A stretch of DNA of 64,000 bases from Paramecium tetraurelia (Eukaryota; Ciliophora; Oligohymenophorea; Peniculida; Parameciidae): contig NW_001799462.1 in the NCBI RefSeq assembly GCF_000165425.1, positions 62,001 to 126,000 of the forward strand, written 5' to 3'. A model generated the notes under the pieces. That model did not search any database and was not told the DNA's origin. It was given only the letters and a program-made list of their open reading frames with translations. This document shows positions 38,452-50,773 of this stretch, piece by piece. Position numbers and translations under genes: made by a program. Positions within the stretch are counted from its first letter, which is position 1; the number at the start of each line of letters is the position of its first letter.

Positions 38452-41400
38452 ATGTTAAATTATTTGCTCCTGTTTGAATTAATAGTACAATCAATTTAAC
38501 TTAAATGCAGTAACTGATTGAATATCATTAGAGTCAATCAAATTACGCTCTATTGTTCCACTTTCGAAAGAATTGAAAAAGATTTAGGCCAATTGGTTTA
38601 AGGTGAGAATGTTGAATATTCCTTGAATGGAATTAGCGAATATTTCGATATTGTGCAAATTATGAATCCCCTAACAGAAGATTACACCGTTGAAGATTTG
38701 AGTATGAGTTAATTAAGAATTAGCAAATGTAACCTTCATTGATTTACACACAATGAAGAATGGGTTTTATCATGAAAATTCAAGAGCTCTACTGTTTAAA
38801 AAGTATTCAATCTATCAAGTACGTTATCCGACCATTGATCAAGTGTTCTACTCAACAATTCAAAAGTGTTAGTTTGTAAGAGTCATCAGAAATAATGTCA
38901 TCCTATTGGCTTCTGACACTAGATTGTGGATAGCAAAAAATAATGAATATTACTTTGTCGATGGCTAGATCTTAGATATCGAGGTTGAAAATGGTTTCAT
39001 ATTAGTAACTACTTCAAAAAAAGTTGTGATTCTCTATTATGATTATACCCTCAAAGACACTGGCACAGTCATTGATTCACGTCTCTTAAACAGTCTACTA
39101 GACACATACAACAACTATTCAATCATCTAAACCAAGTATGCTTTGAACGATCTCCTCCTATTGGATTCAACCAAAGGAGTAATTGCACTAAGAGTCAAAT
39201 CCATAAATGTATTCGAGTTCGATTCCATCTACTCAAGTCCATTAGAAGCCAATTACTACTCCTTTTCAGTACTCAAAGATCTCAATTCTTACATCTTAGC
39301 CATATCTTTTAATACAAACTAATTGATCGTATATAATCGGCACTAAATCGATCTACAATAATGGTCTATTCAAGATCAAGCTCTCCAGAAAACTAGGATG
39401 GAATTCATTGGAGAATTTGGCAGATAGCAATTCCTCTGCCTGTTTAATTCAACTTCTCTTTTGATACATCAAATCAATCCTTCCTATATAATCAAGACTA
39501 TCACCTTCGAAAGTCCCATGATCGTTACATTCAATGCTTACAAGAGTGAGATCTATTTGGTTCAAGAAACCCAACAACAATCCTTTTTTATTTCCACTGG
39601 ATTGCTTATCATGAAACTCAATAATCAAGCCAATTATGAATTATAAAGTTTATTATTAATCGCAACTGAATTAAATCAATGTGCAGTAACCATCAATTAT
39701 GTCATTTACAATTATTTGGATAACAAACTGTATAAGAAGAACAATCTATAACATCAAATCAAACAACTAATAAATTACCCAACTGATCCTTAAGTACCTA
39801 TTTTTTAAGAAATAGGAGTCTCTGGATCGAACATCAAGGCTCAAATTGAACTCCAGGACGAGAGCATTTCTTTGAAGCTTGGATACATGGAGGATGTCAA
39901 AATCAAAGGAATTGTCTGGTCAGATCTAAATGATCAACCCAATGATTCGGTCTATGTTGACATCTGCGAAGTAGACCAATATGTTTACTACTTGGTCCAA
40001 TCCAAAACACTCAAAGCCACCTTATATCAATGTTCTATCAGTAATCCATACAATGAATTGAACTGCTAAAAAGTTCATTAGTTTTATCCCAATAGAATTC
40101 TGAGCAAGGATTCCTTTCAATGGATCCATGACAATTATGTCATCTTTGGTTACATCTCAAAGTTCCAACACACTTTGGAACTTTACAAATTGAGTCAATC
40201 CATTGTCTAAGATATGTTCACTGTAGCTACAAGTCTAAAGGATGAGTAATCTGAAATAACGTCATTTACGTTATCCAAAACTCATGTATTTGTTGTTTAA
40301 TCAAGAAAATAATAAATAGATATCATATCAATAGTCTCTCAACAAGTAATTGATACCATAACAACATTTGATGTGCCCTCTTATCATTTCAATCCTAAGA
40401 CTGTTTAAATCCAATCGAATCTGTTGATCATTACTGGCAATCAGAATATCATAATTGGCTATTTTTTTAATTCCTTCAGATTATTGGATTGCATAACATT
40501 CTCAGATAGTGAGTCCCTCGCAGTTGGAGTAACTAATTATTCATTCTTTGTTGCTATAGATTACGGTTACAAACAAGAAATTAGAGAATATAGTACAAGG
40601 ATGTGGAAAATTAATCTACTAAAAATCATACCTTTATTTCATTACATTTTACACAATCCTTTTCAGATACTCTCTCAAATGAATTTAGTTCTTCTTAAAG
40701 CCTACACTCCAGTATTGTAATAAACTGTGTTATTAATCTATCAGCCTGAAGTTGAGTTGAGAGAGTGCCTAGTTACTAGTGCTCCTTTGGGTTGGTATGC
40801 AGAAAATGAATTGAACTTGGGAGTCACAGCCTTTCATTAATCTGGACTATTGATCCACGCAGGATCTTAGAAGTATTTTAAGAATTTCTTTGTGGCTAAG
40901 GACTTTTAGGCTGTAATAACTTCTAAATATGATTCAAATTACATTCACAGAAAGGAACTGAATATATCCTATCTTACAATAGATTCTCCCGGGGTCATTG
41001 AGTAAGTGTAAAATGTAACGTTTCTTAATTTGATGACTAATATTGAGGCTGTTTAAATTCGTGGTGAATTGTATTTGGAATCTAAGATAGTACAAATACC
41101 AAATGATTGGTTTAAGGGGTTGGTGATTGATTTTAAAATAGAATGCTAACAATGCAATGATTAAATAATACTGACACCGAAGGTTCATTAGATTTCAAAT
41201 GTTCACCATTATGAGGATATATTAGGTTATTGTTAATTAAACGAGACTCTCTAAGTGATTCTTACAGATACCAGTCTCATTTTTGTAGATCATCAGCATT
41301 ATGTGAAACATCAGCGTTTCTTCTTTGATTTTGAAAATTCATATACTCCATAGAACATCTGGTGCAGAGACACTATCATACTAATAACAGGGAGTGCTGA

Positions 41401-42568
41401 TGTATTTTGGACTTCGTTCATAGCAATGGTGATTAGGGAGGGAGATTCCTTTAGGTTGGTGGATTAGCCAGTGGTTATTAAAATATTTAAAAAGATATTG
41501 TAACTTGAGATTCTAGAACATTTCAATTTTATTCTTTTATAAGCAAATGATGAGGATGACCAATCAAATTTATGCACATGGCATATAAATTACGCTTCTC
41601 CCAATTTCCTGAGTTTCTCCAAGATGTCATGCATTGATAAGTCAAAACATCCAAACTTTTTGGTGAGGAGCTTTATCACCTATTCATTTGGAAACTTGGT
41701 AAGAGTGTTTATGAATGAATTAAATTTTGGGATCTATGTGTAAGATTTCCAATACTAAAACGATTTCATAAGGTCTTTGATTATTCTTAATGATGTGATT
41801 AGAATATCTCCCAAGAGCAATCTGGAAGCTTTGTTGGGCGAGAAAATAAACGAAGGGATTACGTATCATAAAATTTTAAAGTGTGGAGACGAGGCGAATA
41901 AGAATTACTAAATTTTCAATGTGATTCTGTTGACGAGAGAAATTGCTCATTTAATGATGATTGTTTAGTTTGAAGATGAATTATTTAAGGAAATCATAAT
42001 AACCAGATTGATTCAGAGGTATTCAGACTTTAAATTGATGTTTCAATCCTCAGTTGCTAAAGATTACTTAGCACTGGCTTACAAGAAAGAATCCACTCAT
42101 TAGTACTCCATTTGCTTATACAAATTAGATACTAAGTCTGATATCATCTTGTAATTTGGAGGAATTGAGATCGTAGAATCCCATAACTAATTCTTCTCCC
42201 TTCTCTATGATGAGAATGACCAACTATTACTTCAATTGTAATTATCCAACAAAAATTTGTCCCTGTATAAAGTTGAAGAATTTGCAACACTCACTTTCTT
42301 AGAAGAAGCTCACGAATAACAATTGGTGTTGACAGCTAGCAATCTAGTTTCGTCAGCCAGCATGATTGTCCAAGCGTACGAAATTGTACAGACATCTTCA
42401 ATGACGTAAGAATTTATGCTATGTATTAGGTACTGGATCTTACTTATACTTTTACTTCTCGCAATTACGATTCTGTCTTTAATGTTTTTTGTTATTTATT
42501 GGAAAAACCGGTAGAAGAAATAGAGAAAGAAAATGTCACTACAACAATAATCATTAATACTTAAATGA
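38452..42568 (+). CDS. Surface-array gene V: giant secreted/type I membrane protein, 1,348 aa
   Basis: Exons 38452-38509 (58 nt), 38534-38701, 38724-42405, 42430-42568; introns 24, 22, 24 nt; multiple of three. The signal peptide MLNYLLLFELIVQSIQLKC is on a 58-nt exon, as in U. The long ectodomain includes NDWFKGLVIDFKIEC then QQCND near residue 870, a motif shared in modified form by other array members. The last intron precedes the membrane helix (YWILLILLLLAITILSLMFF) and a basic tail (NRQKKQRKKMS). The first intron seems to end in GAG. The stop is 10 bp from the stop of convergent gene B. Same architecture and intron positions as U identify the two as tandem duplicates despite low sequence similarity. 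Cell-surface adhesion or receptor roles are possible but unproven. Confidence 0.82.
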
Positions 42569-42578
42569 GTTATATAAG

Positions 42579-45500
42579 TCATATGATTTATTCTACGTAA
42601 GGTTCATACCCTTTCAAATTTAGTCCGTTTTTATAGGGATCAAAGGGATTCTATCCATTATCAAATATCCCCTATTCCTACATTTCTCCAAACTTCTGGA
42701 TCTGCTCTTCCAAGATCTTATCCCCAGGCAAATTCAATTTGTTTTCGAAGGATGAATCAATTAAGAACTCCGTATTCAGCAACACCGACTTAACTATGTC
42801 CTTTTTCTACTTCCCCACTTCTGGCGGGAAGATCTCCTAAGGCGAGTAAGGATTGAAACTGAAAGCCTTCATCTTCATTAGCTTTTGTAGTTACCCAATC
42901 AGAATGGAGAATACACTCTTTTCTTTACCAATCATCTTTCCTTTAATTGTGTTTATCCACAATCTGCAAATTCGATTATTAATGTACGGACAATCCAGTG
43001 AAAATAGAAACATATTCAATGATTGTATATAAACCTCTCCTTCTTCCTCCAGTATGTCTCTGGCGAATCTCTTGTACGCATAAACTATTTAAGTCATGTT
43101 CCTGTGACATAAACACAAGGGAGGAAGAGTCTCTAATTCTATCAGCAAAGCTGGTCTACGGGATCTTTTGGCAGAACTAATAGTTAAATGAGGAATGATC
43201 TCTCCCTTTATCTTTGCAGCCAAACTCGCAAATCCCCCTCTTTTGCATCTCACATCCCCTCGATTTATTGCTATCTCTTATTCTATGATCCCACCCTTCA
43301 ATGGAAGATCGAAGGTCCCCTATTAAATGATGTGGGAAAATGGGATCTCAACAAATCCACAACTCACTTTTTACACCACACCATTCTCCAAATAGTAGCT
43401 AATCAATTCAAATAGCAAAATTAAATGTAAATCGTTGTGCTTTTTCTCACAATTCAAGAAAAAACCATTACTCCTATTCCGAGATGGGAATTCCCAAATA
43501 TCCTCATTTTCCTCATTGTACTTAGCCTTCACAATTACAGTATTCTCTACGAACTCCTTATAAAACTTATCGTATATTCCCACCACAACTTCTCTCCTGA
43601 AACACGATTTCTTATCCTCTGGTGATGGTATTCCTTCGCCAGACAAAATCTTGACTTTGTAGACATTCCATGCCTTGCCTTTTTGCTCAACTTAAAATTT
43701 CCCCAATACATCAGGCTTAAATCGAAAAGAAGAACTGGGTGGGTTTGCTTTGATCGAGAAGGGTCTTATATAATTAAACGGCATTTTTTAATAAAAGATT
43801 CGTTGTGCTCTTAGTGAATTCTCGTAGTAACCTTTCATCTAATATTTGATTTAGCAATTACTCGAAATAGCAACTCATTCAATCTATACTCAATCAAGGG
43901 GTGTTAATGAATCAAATAAAAAAAATCCTCCAAATTTATATAACCACTTCTCTCTCTATCCAATGTTTAATAAATGAAAATCACGTCCTCAAATTTCACA
44001 TTCAAATTCACCTTCTCGAACAACTACCTAATTTTACTCTATTTTAACATTACTTTAATTATTGCATATTAACAACTTCAGTCTCAGCTTCCTTATATTA
44101 ATCGAACTCCTATTTCAATAGATATATCAATTTTTGAGAATTATAAAAGGTCTTTAATTGCAGCAATACAAACTTCTCAAATCCTCCATAATCATACGAC
44201 TTTTATTGCATCAACGTTTGACCCTTAATCAAAATGCCTAATTTCAGAAGTCCAAAGAACATTTGCTATTGTGTCAAATATTTCAATTGAATTGTGTCCA
44301 AATCCTCAAAATATTAATATATATCCATCTTTAATTGTTGAGTAGATATCTGTGCCTTCTCCTCCTGTTTTATTTATTATTCTTAGACAACCTCCTTTTG
44401 CTATGATTGCTTACTCAATAACCCTTATACTTGTTTCAAATCCAATTTGTCAGGGGAGTTCTGATTTGATTAGTCAGATGACTTGGGACTCATTATAATC
44501 TACGCTGACAATCTATTCAATGACTTCTTATTCAAATTCCTTTACAATTCGTACAATTCCTTAAACTATTCTTAATTTAAAGGCGAATTTATTTGATCAG
44601 TCTTGTCTGATATTGACAACTCGTGCTTCTTCTTCTTTATGAATTAATCAAACTCAAGATCTGTTATATTGAAACTTTTCTAATCAAGTTTACTTTCTTA
44701 GATCATCTAAAAAATGGCATTCGCACTCTCCTTGTCCACCTTGCCATTCGTTACCTAAATTGTCTATTTAATAAAATGATCCTTGCTTATTTTATTCTTT
44801 TCTTTAAAGTACTACTCCTGTAACTATGATAAATTATCAATTGAATTAAAGTACAATAACATCAATTAGAGTTAAAACTTCTGTATTTTGGCAGTTTATT
44901 ATAATCTTAAGGTTTTTTGATTCTCTATGATTTTGAGAGCGTCTGTTAGCAATTTATTGTAAGCCACAACCTCCTCGTCCTTCTCAACCTAAAGGAATAT
45001 CCTGATTGCATTCATCTCAATCTTAGACAGAGCTCTGTCTATATACATGGATAGGATATCAATGAAAATGTACAAAGCAACCTCTCCAGATGATGCCTGA
45101 TCCTAATCCTACAACAGCAAACTAAATGTCATCACAGAATCATCCTGAATTATTAGATTGACCAAAGATTAATACATTTCCAAATTCAAACTTGAGTCAA
45201 CTGCTTAAGGACTTTGTTAAAGCTTCTACTTAAATAGTTGAAAGTTCATCGAAGAGTTTCCATAGTCAGTCATCAAATTATGAACAACAGACATTTGCTT
45301 TTCCTCAAATCCCCATTCCCATTCCTTATTCAATAATTTCAGGGAATCAGCTGTAAATAGCTTTTCGGATTATGTGATTTCATCAAAAAAGATGTCAACC
45401 AATATACGATACTTGATGATTATGTGATTTAATGCCATAAACATTAATTCTGGTTAATCATCAACAATATGATAGCATAATTTCAAAGTGCTCAGTCCAT

Positions 45501-46212
45501 CTTTCACTTTGTAATATTTGTTTATTATTCTGTAATTATCTTCTCCAATTTCAATATTTACATATTTAAACGCCTATTCCAATTCACTCTAACGCAGAAG
45601 AAACTCCGCATTAGGATCATCCAACGCGGTGAATAAATCAAATGGGTGTATTTGCTTAAACATAAACTCAGTCTTCAACCACTCTATTAATTTCACTCTC
45701 AAATTCTCATCCTTCTTCTCCTACTCCTCCATCTCCAATTACTTTTGCGTCGATAGTTAAAATTTACTCTATCGATTATTGGAAATTGGGTCTGGAGTTG
45801 AATCAGGAGAAAAGGAAGTAAAAGATGTCTGACTTACCTTTTATTCCTTTCCTTTAAAAGCCCGATGAGCATTGTTTAAAATTGAAATTCTTTGTCTTTT
45901 CTTTTTTGCTAAATCTTTTTTATTCTAATCTTGCTCTTATTCTTGACCTGGCTACACAACTTATTAAGACACTACATCTTGTTCCTGTTACATTTCTTAA
46001 TGTTCAATTAGTTCTTCATTTTGCTCACCATCTTAATGGCCTTTCTCCAAAGATTGATTTCGCGAATGCTCTTTGCTTAGAATTTCATTAGACTTATTAT
46101 CCTTTGGAGAATTCAAATTTTAAGATGACCCTTAAGAATTTAGCTTTGATTTCGAGTTTGACTGGGACTTATTCAGATGATCTGGAGATTATACTTCAAT
46201 CTCTTGTTACAT
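42579..46212 (-). CDS. Gene B: intact paralogue of gene A, EF-hand-like / C2-like protein, 1,194 aa
   Basis: Exons 46212-44054, 44027-43862, 43838-42579; introns 26 and 23 nt at the same positions as in gene A; exact multiple of three. Low-complexity Gln/Glu N-terminus, then helical regions with EF-hand-like segments (IYQTLDRERSGYINLEDFF) and conserved blocks HNLMTDYGNSS and YDYGGFEKFV. A C2-like domain follows (YKVKILSGEGIPSPEDKK, EENEDIWEFPSRNRSNGFF). The C-terminus has FSFNPYSPQEIFPPEV and ends EPYVEQIM. It lacks the Lys-Asp-Asn repeat of A. Calcium-regulated binding to membranes or cytoskeleton would fit EF-hand plus C2-like parts, but the canonical Ca-ligand residues are not obvious, so this is inference. 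It lies within the surface array, 29 bp downstream of gene W, with no room for a long promoter. Confidence 0.78.
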
Positions 46213-46241
46213 AATTTTATATATATATATATTTAAGAAAA

Positions 46242-49200
46242 TCAAACTTCTGTTAACAATTTCTATTTCCCTTACCTTCTTCTTTTCTTTTGGCAATATA
46301 TTATGACGGATATCCCCAAGATCACAAACACCACCACAATCACCAATATTATCCATACTTTAAAATGAGAAGGCTCAGGTTCAATCAATTCAATGTTCAA
46401 TCTTAAATTTGTTATAGCTTCTTGTTATGAATTCTTCAATAGAGTTTAAACATCTTCTTAGACTGAATCCATTTCAATGCAAAGTTAAGTGGATCTTCTC
46501 AAAATATGGTGTTCCAATTTGTCTTTGTTTTCTGCCGAACTCAATACATGTAACTACCCCTTATGCTAATAAACAAAGGATTAAACAGTTTTTTGATCTT
46601 AAAGGTTCTACGACTTTACATAGGCAATAGCTGACAAGGGTCCAGTTTTGTTAGTATCATCATTCAAATCATAAAACAATAATTCATGATTCTTTTCGGA
46701 CTAATAAACTAAAGCAAGTATATTTTCCCTCAGGAGTTAACTTTGGTATTCATTATTCAAACTCCAACTACCATATTACTGGTAGCTATTCTTATACTTA
46801 AAAATAGAGAGACTACACAACTCATTTGTTGAACAATCAACCTTATATTCATAGGCATATGAAATAGAATTATTAAAAGTTATAACAATTAAATTTTCAT
46901 TCATTACCAATCCAGTGCATTTGAAATCAAGAGGAATAAACATGCCTTATCCTTTTATACTAGCTGCTAAGTTAAATGTTTAGAAAAAATTCTTTTAAGT
47001 AGTTTAAGCAACATCATAAGCGATTAATTCAAATGAAGCGGATTCGCCTATGCAATAAAAATAATAAACATAATGCTTAATATGTTGAATCTCAATTGAC
47101 TATGGATATTAAAAGGGAAAAACTCTTAAAATAAGTTTAAATTCATTAAAATTTGTGGGATCATCTTTGGTATCATAAGCTATTACATAATTCAATATCC
47201 AAATAAAGAATCTATCCTAGTTTTAAAATGCTTTTTTGATGTAATAATTAAAAGTAATTGATCCAGTTAGCAATGAAAATTTAGAGTCTTTGTATTATAT
47301 TATTTTAACATGATACTATTGATTTTAGGTAGCTTAAACATAAATAAGATCTTTTTGGATATAAAGTATATTAATGAATGAGTATTGATTATCTAATTCG
47401 AATTCTGTAGTTTTAAAATCTGCTTTAGAAACTAAAACAATCTTATTCTTAAACAATTAAATCAAATTTTGATCATCAAATTGCATAATAGATTCACTAT
47501 TTTATAGAGAATCTTCTTATTTTACCAAAGTCTTTTATAATTTGACATCTCCACTTGGTTACTTTAAATCTATATCAAAGGCTTAACCACTATACCAAGA
47601 TTATCCTATATTAAAGCAATGAGCATTATCCCCATCTTTGACATATGTAAAATTCATTTCTTTCTCTGTACTGAATAAATCTACTCCTCGATTTATTAAT
47701 TAAATAGGAACCTCTTCAATGGTGGAGTAATAATCAGTATTAGAAATCTTTCCTTTTAATTTAATACCTTTATTGTAGACTTACTATTTTAATTAAGTAT
47801 TTATGGAAGTTCTTACGAAATAATTGCCGTCTATAAAATATATATAGAATTTTTATGAATTCGCTTCAGTCTCAGTAATGAAAACAAAATTATTTGAAGA
47901 TGATATTTGAGCAGATTGAGTATCTAAAATCATGAATTATGAGTTTAGACTTGTTTCATTAGCTTTGTAAATTAAAATTGCCTTCTTGGCAGTCTTCTCA
48001 TGAGTTCCTATTACGTATAGTTGTTCATTAAAATAATTGCTATCAAATAATGTAATATCGTTTTATGCATGATGATATAAACTATGACTTCTTTAAGAAT
48101 AAATATCCCCAATATTTTGAATATTATATGTGAGAATTCCATACAAATCCTATTATTTTTTCAAAATAGAAAAATGACCATTAGTAATTGCAACACTAAT
48201 AGGTGCTTGGCTCTCTAGTTGTATAAACCAGATTAATGTTAACTTTTGATATTAAATGCTATATAAAGACAATTTAACATTATCGTAGGCAAATAAAAGG
48301 TCCTACTTATACGGTGATGTAAAAATCTAATTCACATCCTTCAATCCTACTGAAAGCTTTTTCCATCCTTGTGTATTGATGCTATAAATTTCAACATCCT
48401 TCTCGATTAATATAAACAAATTGCTTCCATCAGTTGAAATAGTTTTTCCTTAAGTTTGTAACTCAATAATTTAAAATTCTTAGAATTATTTTTAATCAAA
48501 AGGTAAAAAATTGACTTTCACTTATTTATCATTCAAATTGGCAAAATAAAGTCCGTCTTTACTTATCCACCAAATTTGTTTTTGAGAATCTTCCAGCTTT
48601 GGAAAATTTATTTTTTGAAACAAAATATTGCACCCAAAACCCTATTCTGGATGATTTTCACACTTGTAACCTTCTATTTCGAGGTTCTATTTTTGTTGAA
48701 TCAAGTACGCGTATTTTGAATCAAGATCTGAAATCGCCTTTCTGTAAATAACATCCGTTGAGTCTAAATTAGTCTGAATATCATCTTTCTTGTTTTTCAC
48801 CTCTATTTTTAATATGTCGCTATTATAAAATTCAAATTTGAGATTTGGTCCCGTACATGCAGGTTAGAATTTAGCTGTTTATTCATCCAAATTCACTCCG
48901 TATGCAAATAAGGCTGATGATGATTGAGTCAAGTACATTTTTAATGTGTCTATTGGAACTACTCTATAGTAAATAGTAACATAGCACTTAGGCAAATTAT
49001 ATTCTTCTGCAATTTGAACCTAACTATACTCTTCTTAAAGTTAATCGGATCTAAATCTTAAATAATAATCACTATTAATTGTGTAGCGATAGATGTCAGT
49101 ATCATCCAAGGCTAAGATGCTGTCTAAATTTGGATTTGAAATTAGTTTATACTTTGATTAATCCAATAACATTGAATAAAGCTTTTCAAGTTTCTAGTTA

Positions 49201-50207
49201 TAAAGTACAAGGCTATCTGATCTTGAAAGTAAAATATAATTTTGTGTCAAATAAACACTATTTTTTTCTTCTAAAGTGATACTAGCCATATATTCTTGGG
49301 ATGTTTTAGACTTAAAATAAAGATTTTATTCTTGGATAACTACTAATTGATTAGATTCGATATCAAAATCATAAGCTATTGCATTTTGAGTTTTTGTATC
49401 TATATTGTTAATCAAAACCCATTAATCTTCTTATCTGTGGTATTCAATTATTATGAGTTCCCCTTGAGAATTCAATATACTAATTTATCCATTTGAGTGA
49501 GTTTTAAAATCTCTTATTTCTAACTTAAAGGTGTCTTTTTTTAACAATTAAATTAGTGTGGCCTAATTTAGAATCTTAAGTAATTGCACAGTATTTTCTT
49601 CATAAATGTATAATTCTAACTCATTTACTGTGCTTCTTAAAATGTAATTGTCCATTTAATCTAATTTTCTCTGTTAATTCTTGGCTTTTTATATAGGAAT
49701 ATAAGTGTCTTATCCAATTGAGAAGTAATCTTAGTCTCCCTTTTGGCAATCAACAATAAAGATAGAATCGACTTAGACTAAATCATAGCAAATTGAATTA
49801 GGTTAGTCTACTCTTTCTGTTACTGAATTAATAGATGGTAAAGTATTGTAAATATTTGAATTAAATTCCACTTAATATGATTCCTTAAGTTATACTAAAA
49901 TTGCCATTGAATGTAGTGGGTCACGACTGTTTTTTGTTTTATAAAGCTTATATGATACTACCTTACTATCTTATAAAGTGTTAGCTTTTAACTTCTCCGT
50001 TTATTCTATCGGCTTAATGATAGCGAATTTATCATCATCGCTATACAAGGTTATTTTATTGTATTGTTTAAGTTTGAAAATTGAGCCTAACTACAGGTTG
50101 ATAACTTCATTTGGAGTTGAAATGATTTGCATAGCTTCATTTTGCAAATATGAGCAGGCATTTACAAGGATTGTGATCAAGCTTAAAAAACAATAGATTT
50201 TTTTCAT
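46242..50207 (-). CDS. Surface-array gene W: giant secreted/type I membrane protein, 1,321 aa
   Basis: Single open frame from ATG 50207 to TGA 46244-46242 with no intron required; exact multiple of three. Signal peptide MKKIYCFLSLITILVNAC, beta-rich ectodomain of about 1,250 residues, then FKVWIILVIVVVFVILGISV as membrane helix and a strongly basic tail (CQKKRRRQGKQ). The ectodomain carries QSWYSGQAFDIDLKQPSGD near residue 870. Immediately after it lies the tract that is nearly identical to gene X. Closest relative in the window is X: same intron-free structure, the membrane-proximal QxLLKN segment and a late RRS...C motif. Unlike U and V it has no intron before the membrane helix, so the array contains at least two subfamilies. 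Confidence 0.83.
47250..47610. repeat. High-identity tract shared with 51812-52168 (copy in gene W)
   Basis: Over about 240 bp of core only some nine or ten bases differ from the copy in gene X, roughly 96% by eye, while flanking gene sequence is clearly less similar. It encodes ESIMQFDDQNLIQLFKNK and neighbouring residues. Confidence 0.8.
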
Positions 50208-50773
50208 ATTTATATTTTTGATGTAATATGGAAATTAATTTTGTATATATATATAATTATCTTAAGTTTAACGAGTAATTTAATTTTATGGAATTTATGC
50301 TTAATCGTCATCAAATCCATAACTTCACTACAAAACTAGATAGTATTAAACAACGCAATAATGAAAAAAAAATTATTTCAATATACTATAACACTCATTC
50401 TTTTGATCCAAATTGTATATTTAAAGTCTCTAGCACAAACATCTAATCATTTGACAAAGATAAAAAAGTAATATTCTCCTTATTAAATCTAAATATTATT
50501 ATGCTCCTTCAATAATGATCAGCCTATTTCTTTTCGATGAAATAATTGCAATTATTATTACTTCCTTTAATATGTCCTAGTAAATGATTTCAGGGATTAT
50601 AATGTCAACCAACATTCATTATTTTCAACAATGGAATAAAACAAGAAATACATTTTATATTTTTATGAAATTATTTACAACATTATTAAACAATTGGATA
50701 AGATAGTGAATTACAAATTCTGAACCAAATTAATTAATTAATGATAATTAATTTACTATATATTTATAATTGA
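50208..50773. other. Intergenic spacer between genes W and X
   Basis: About 570 bp, very AT-rich, no gene found. It must hold the promoter of W (minus strand) and the 3' end of X. Confidence 0.5.
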
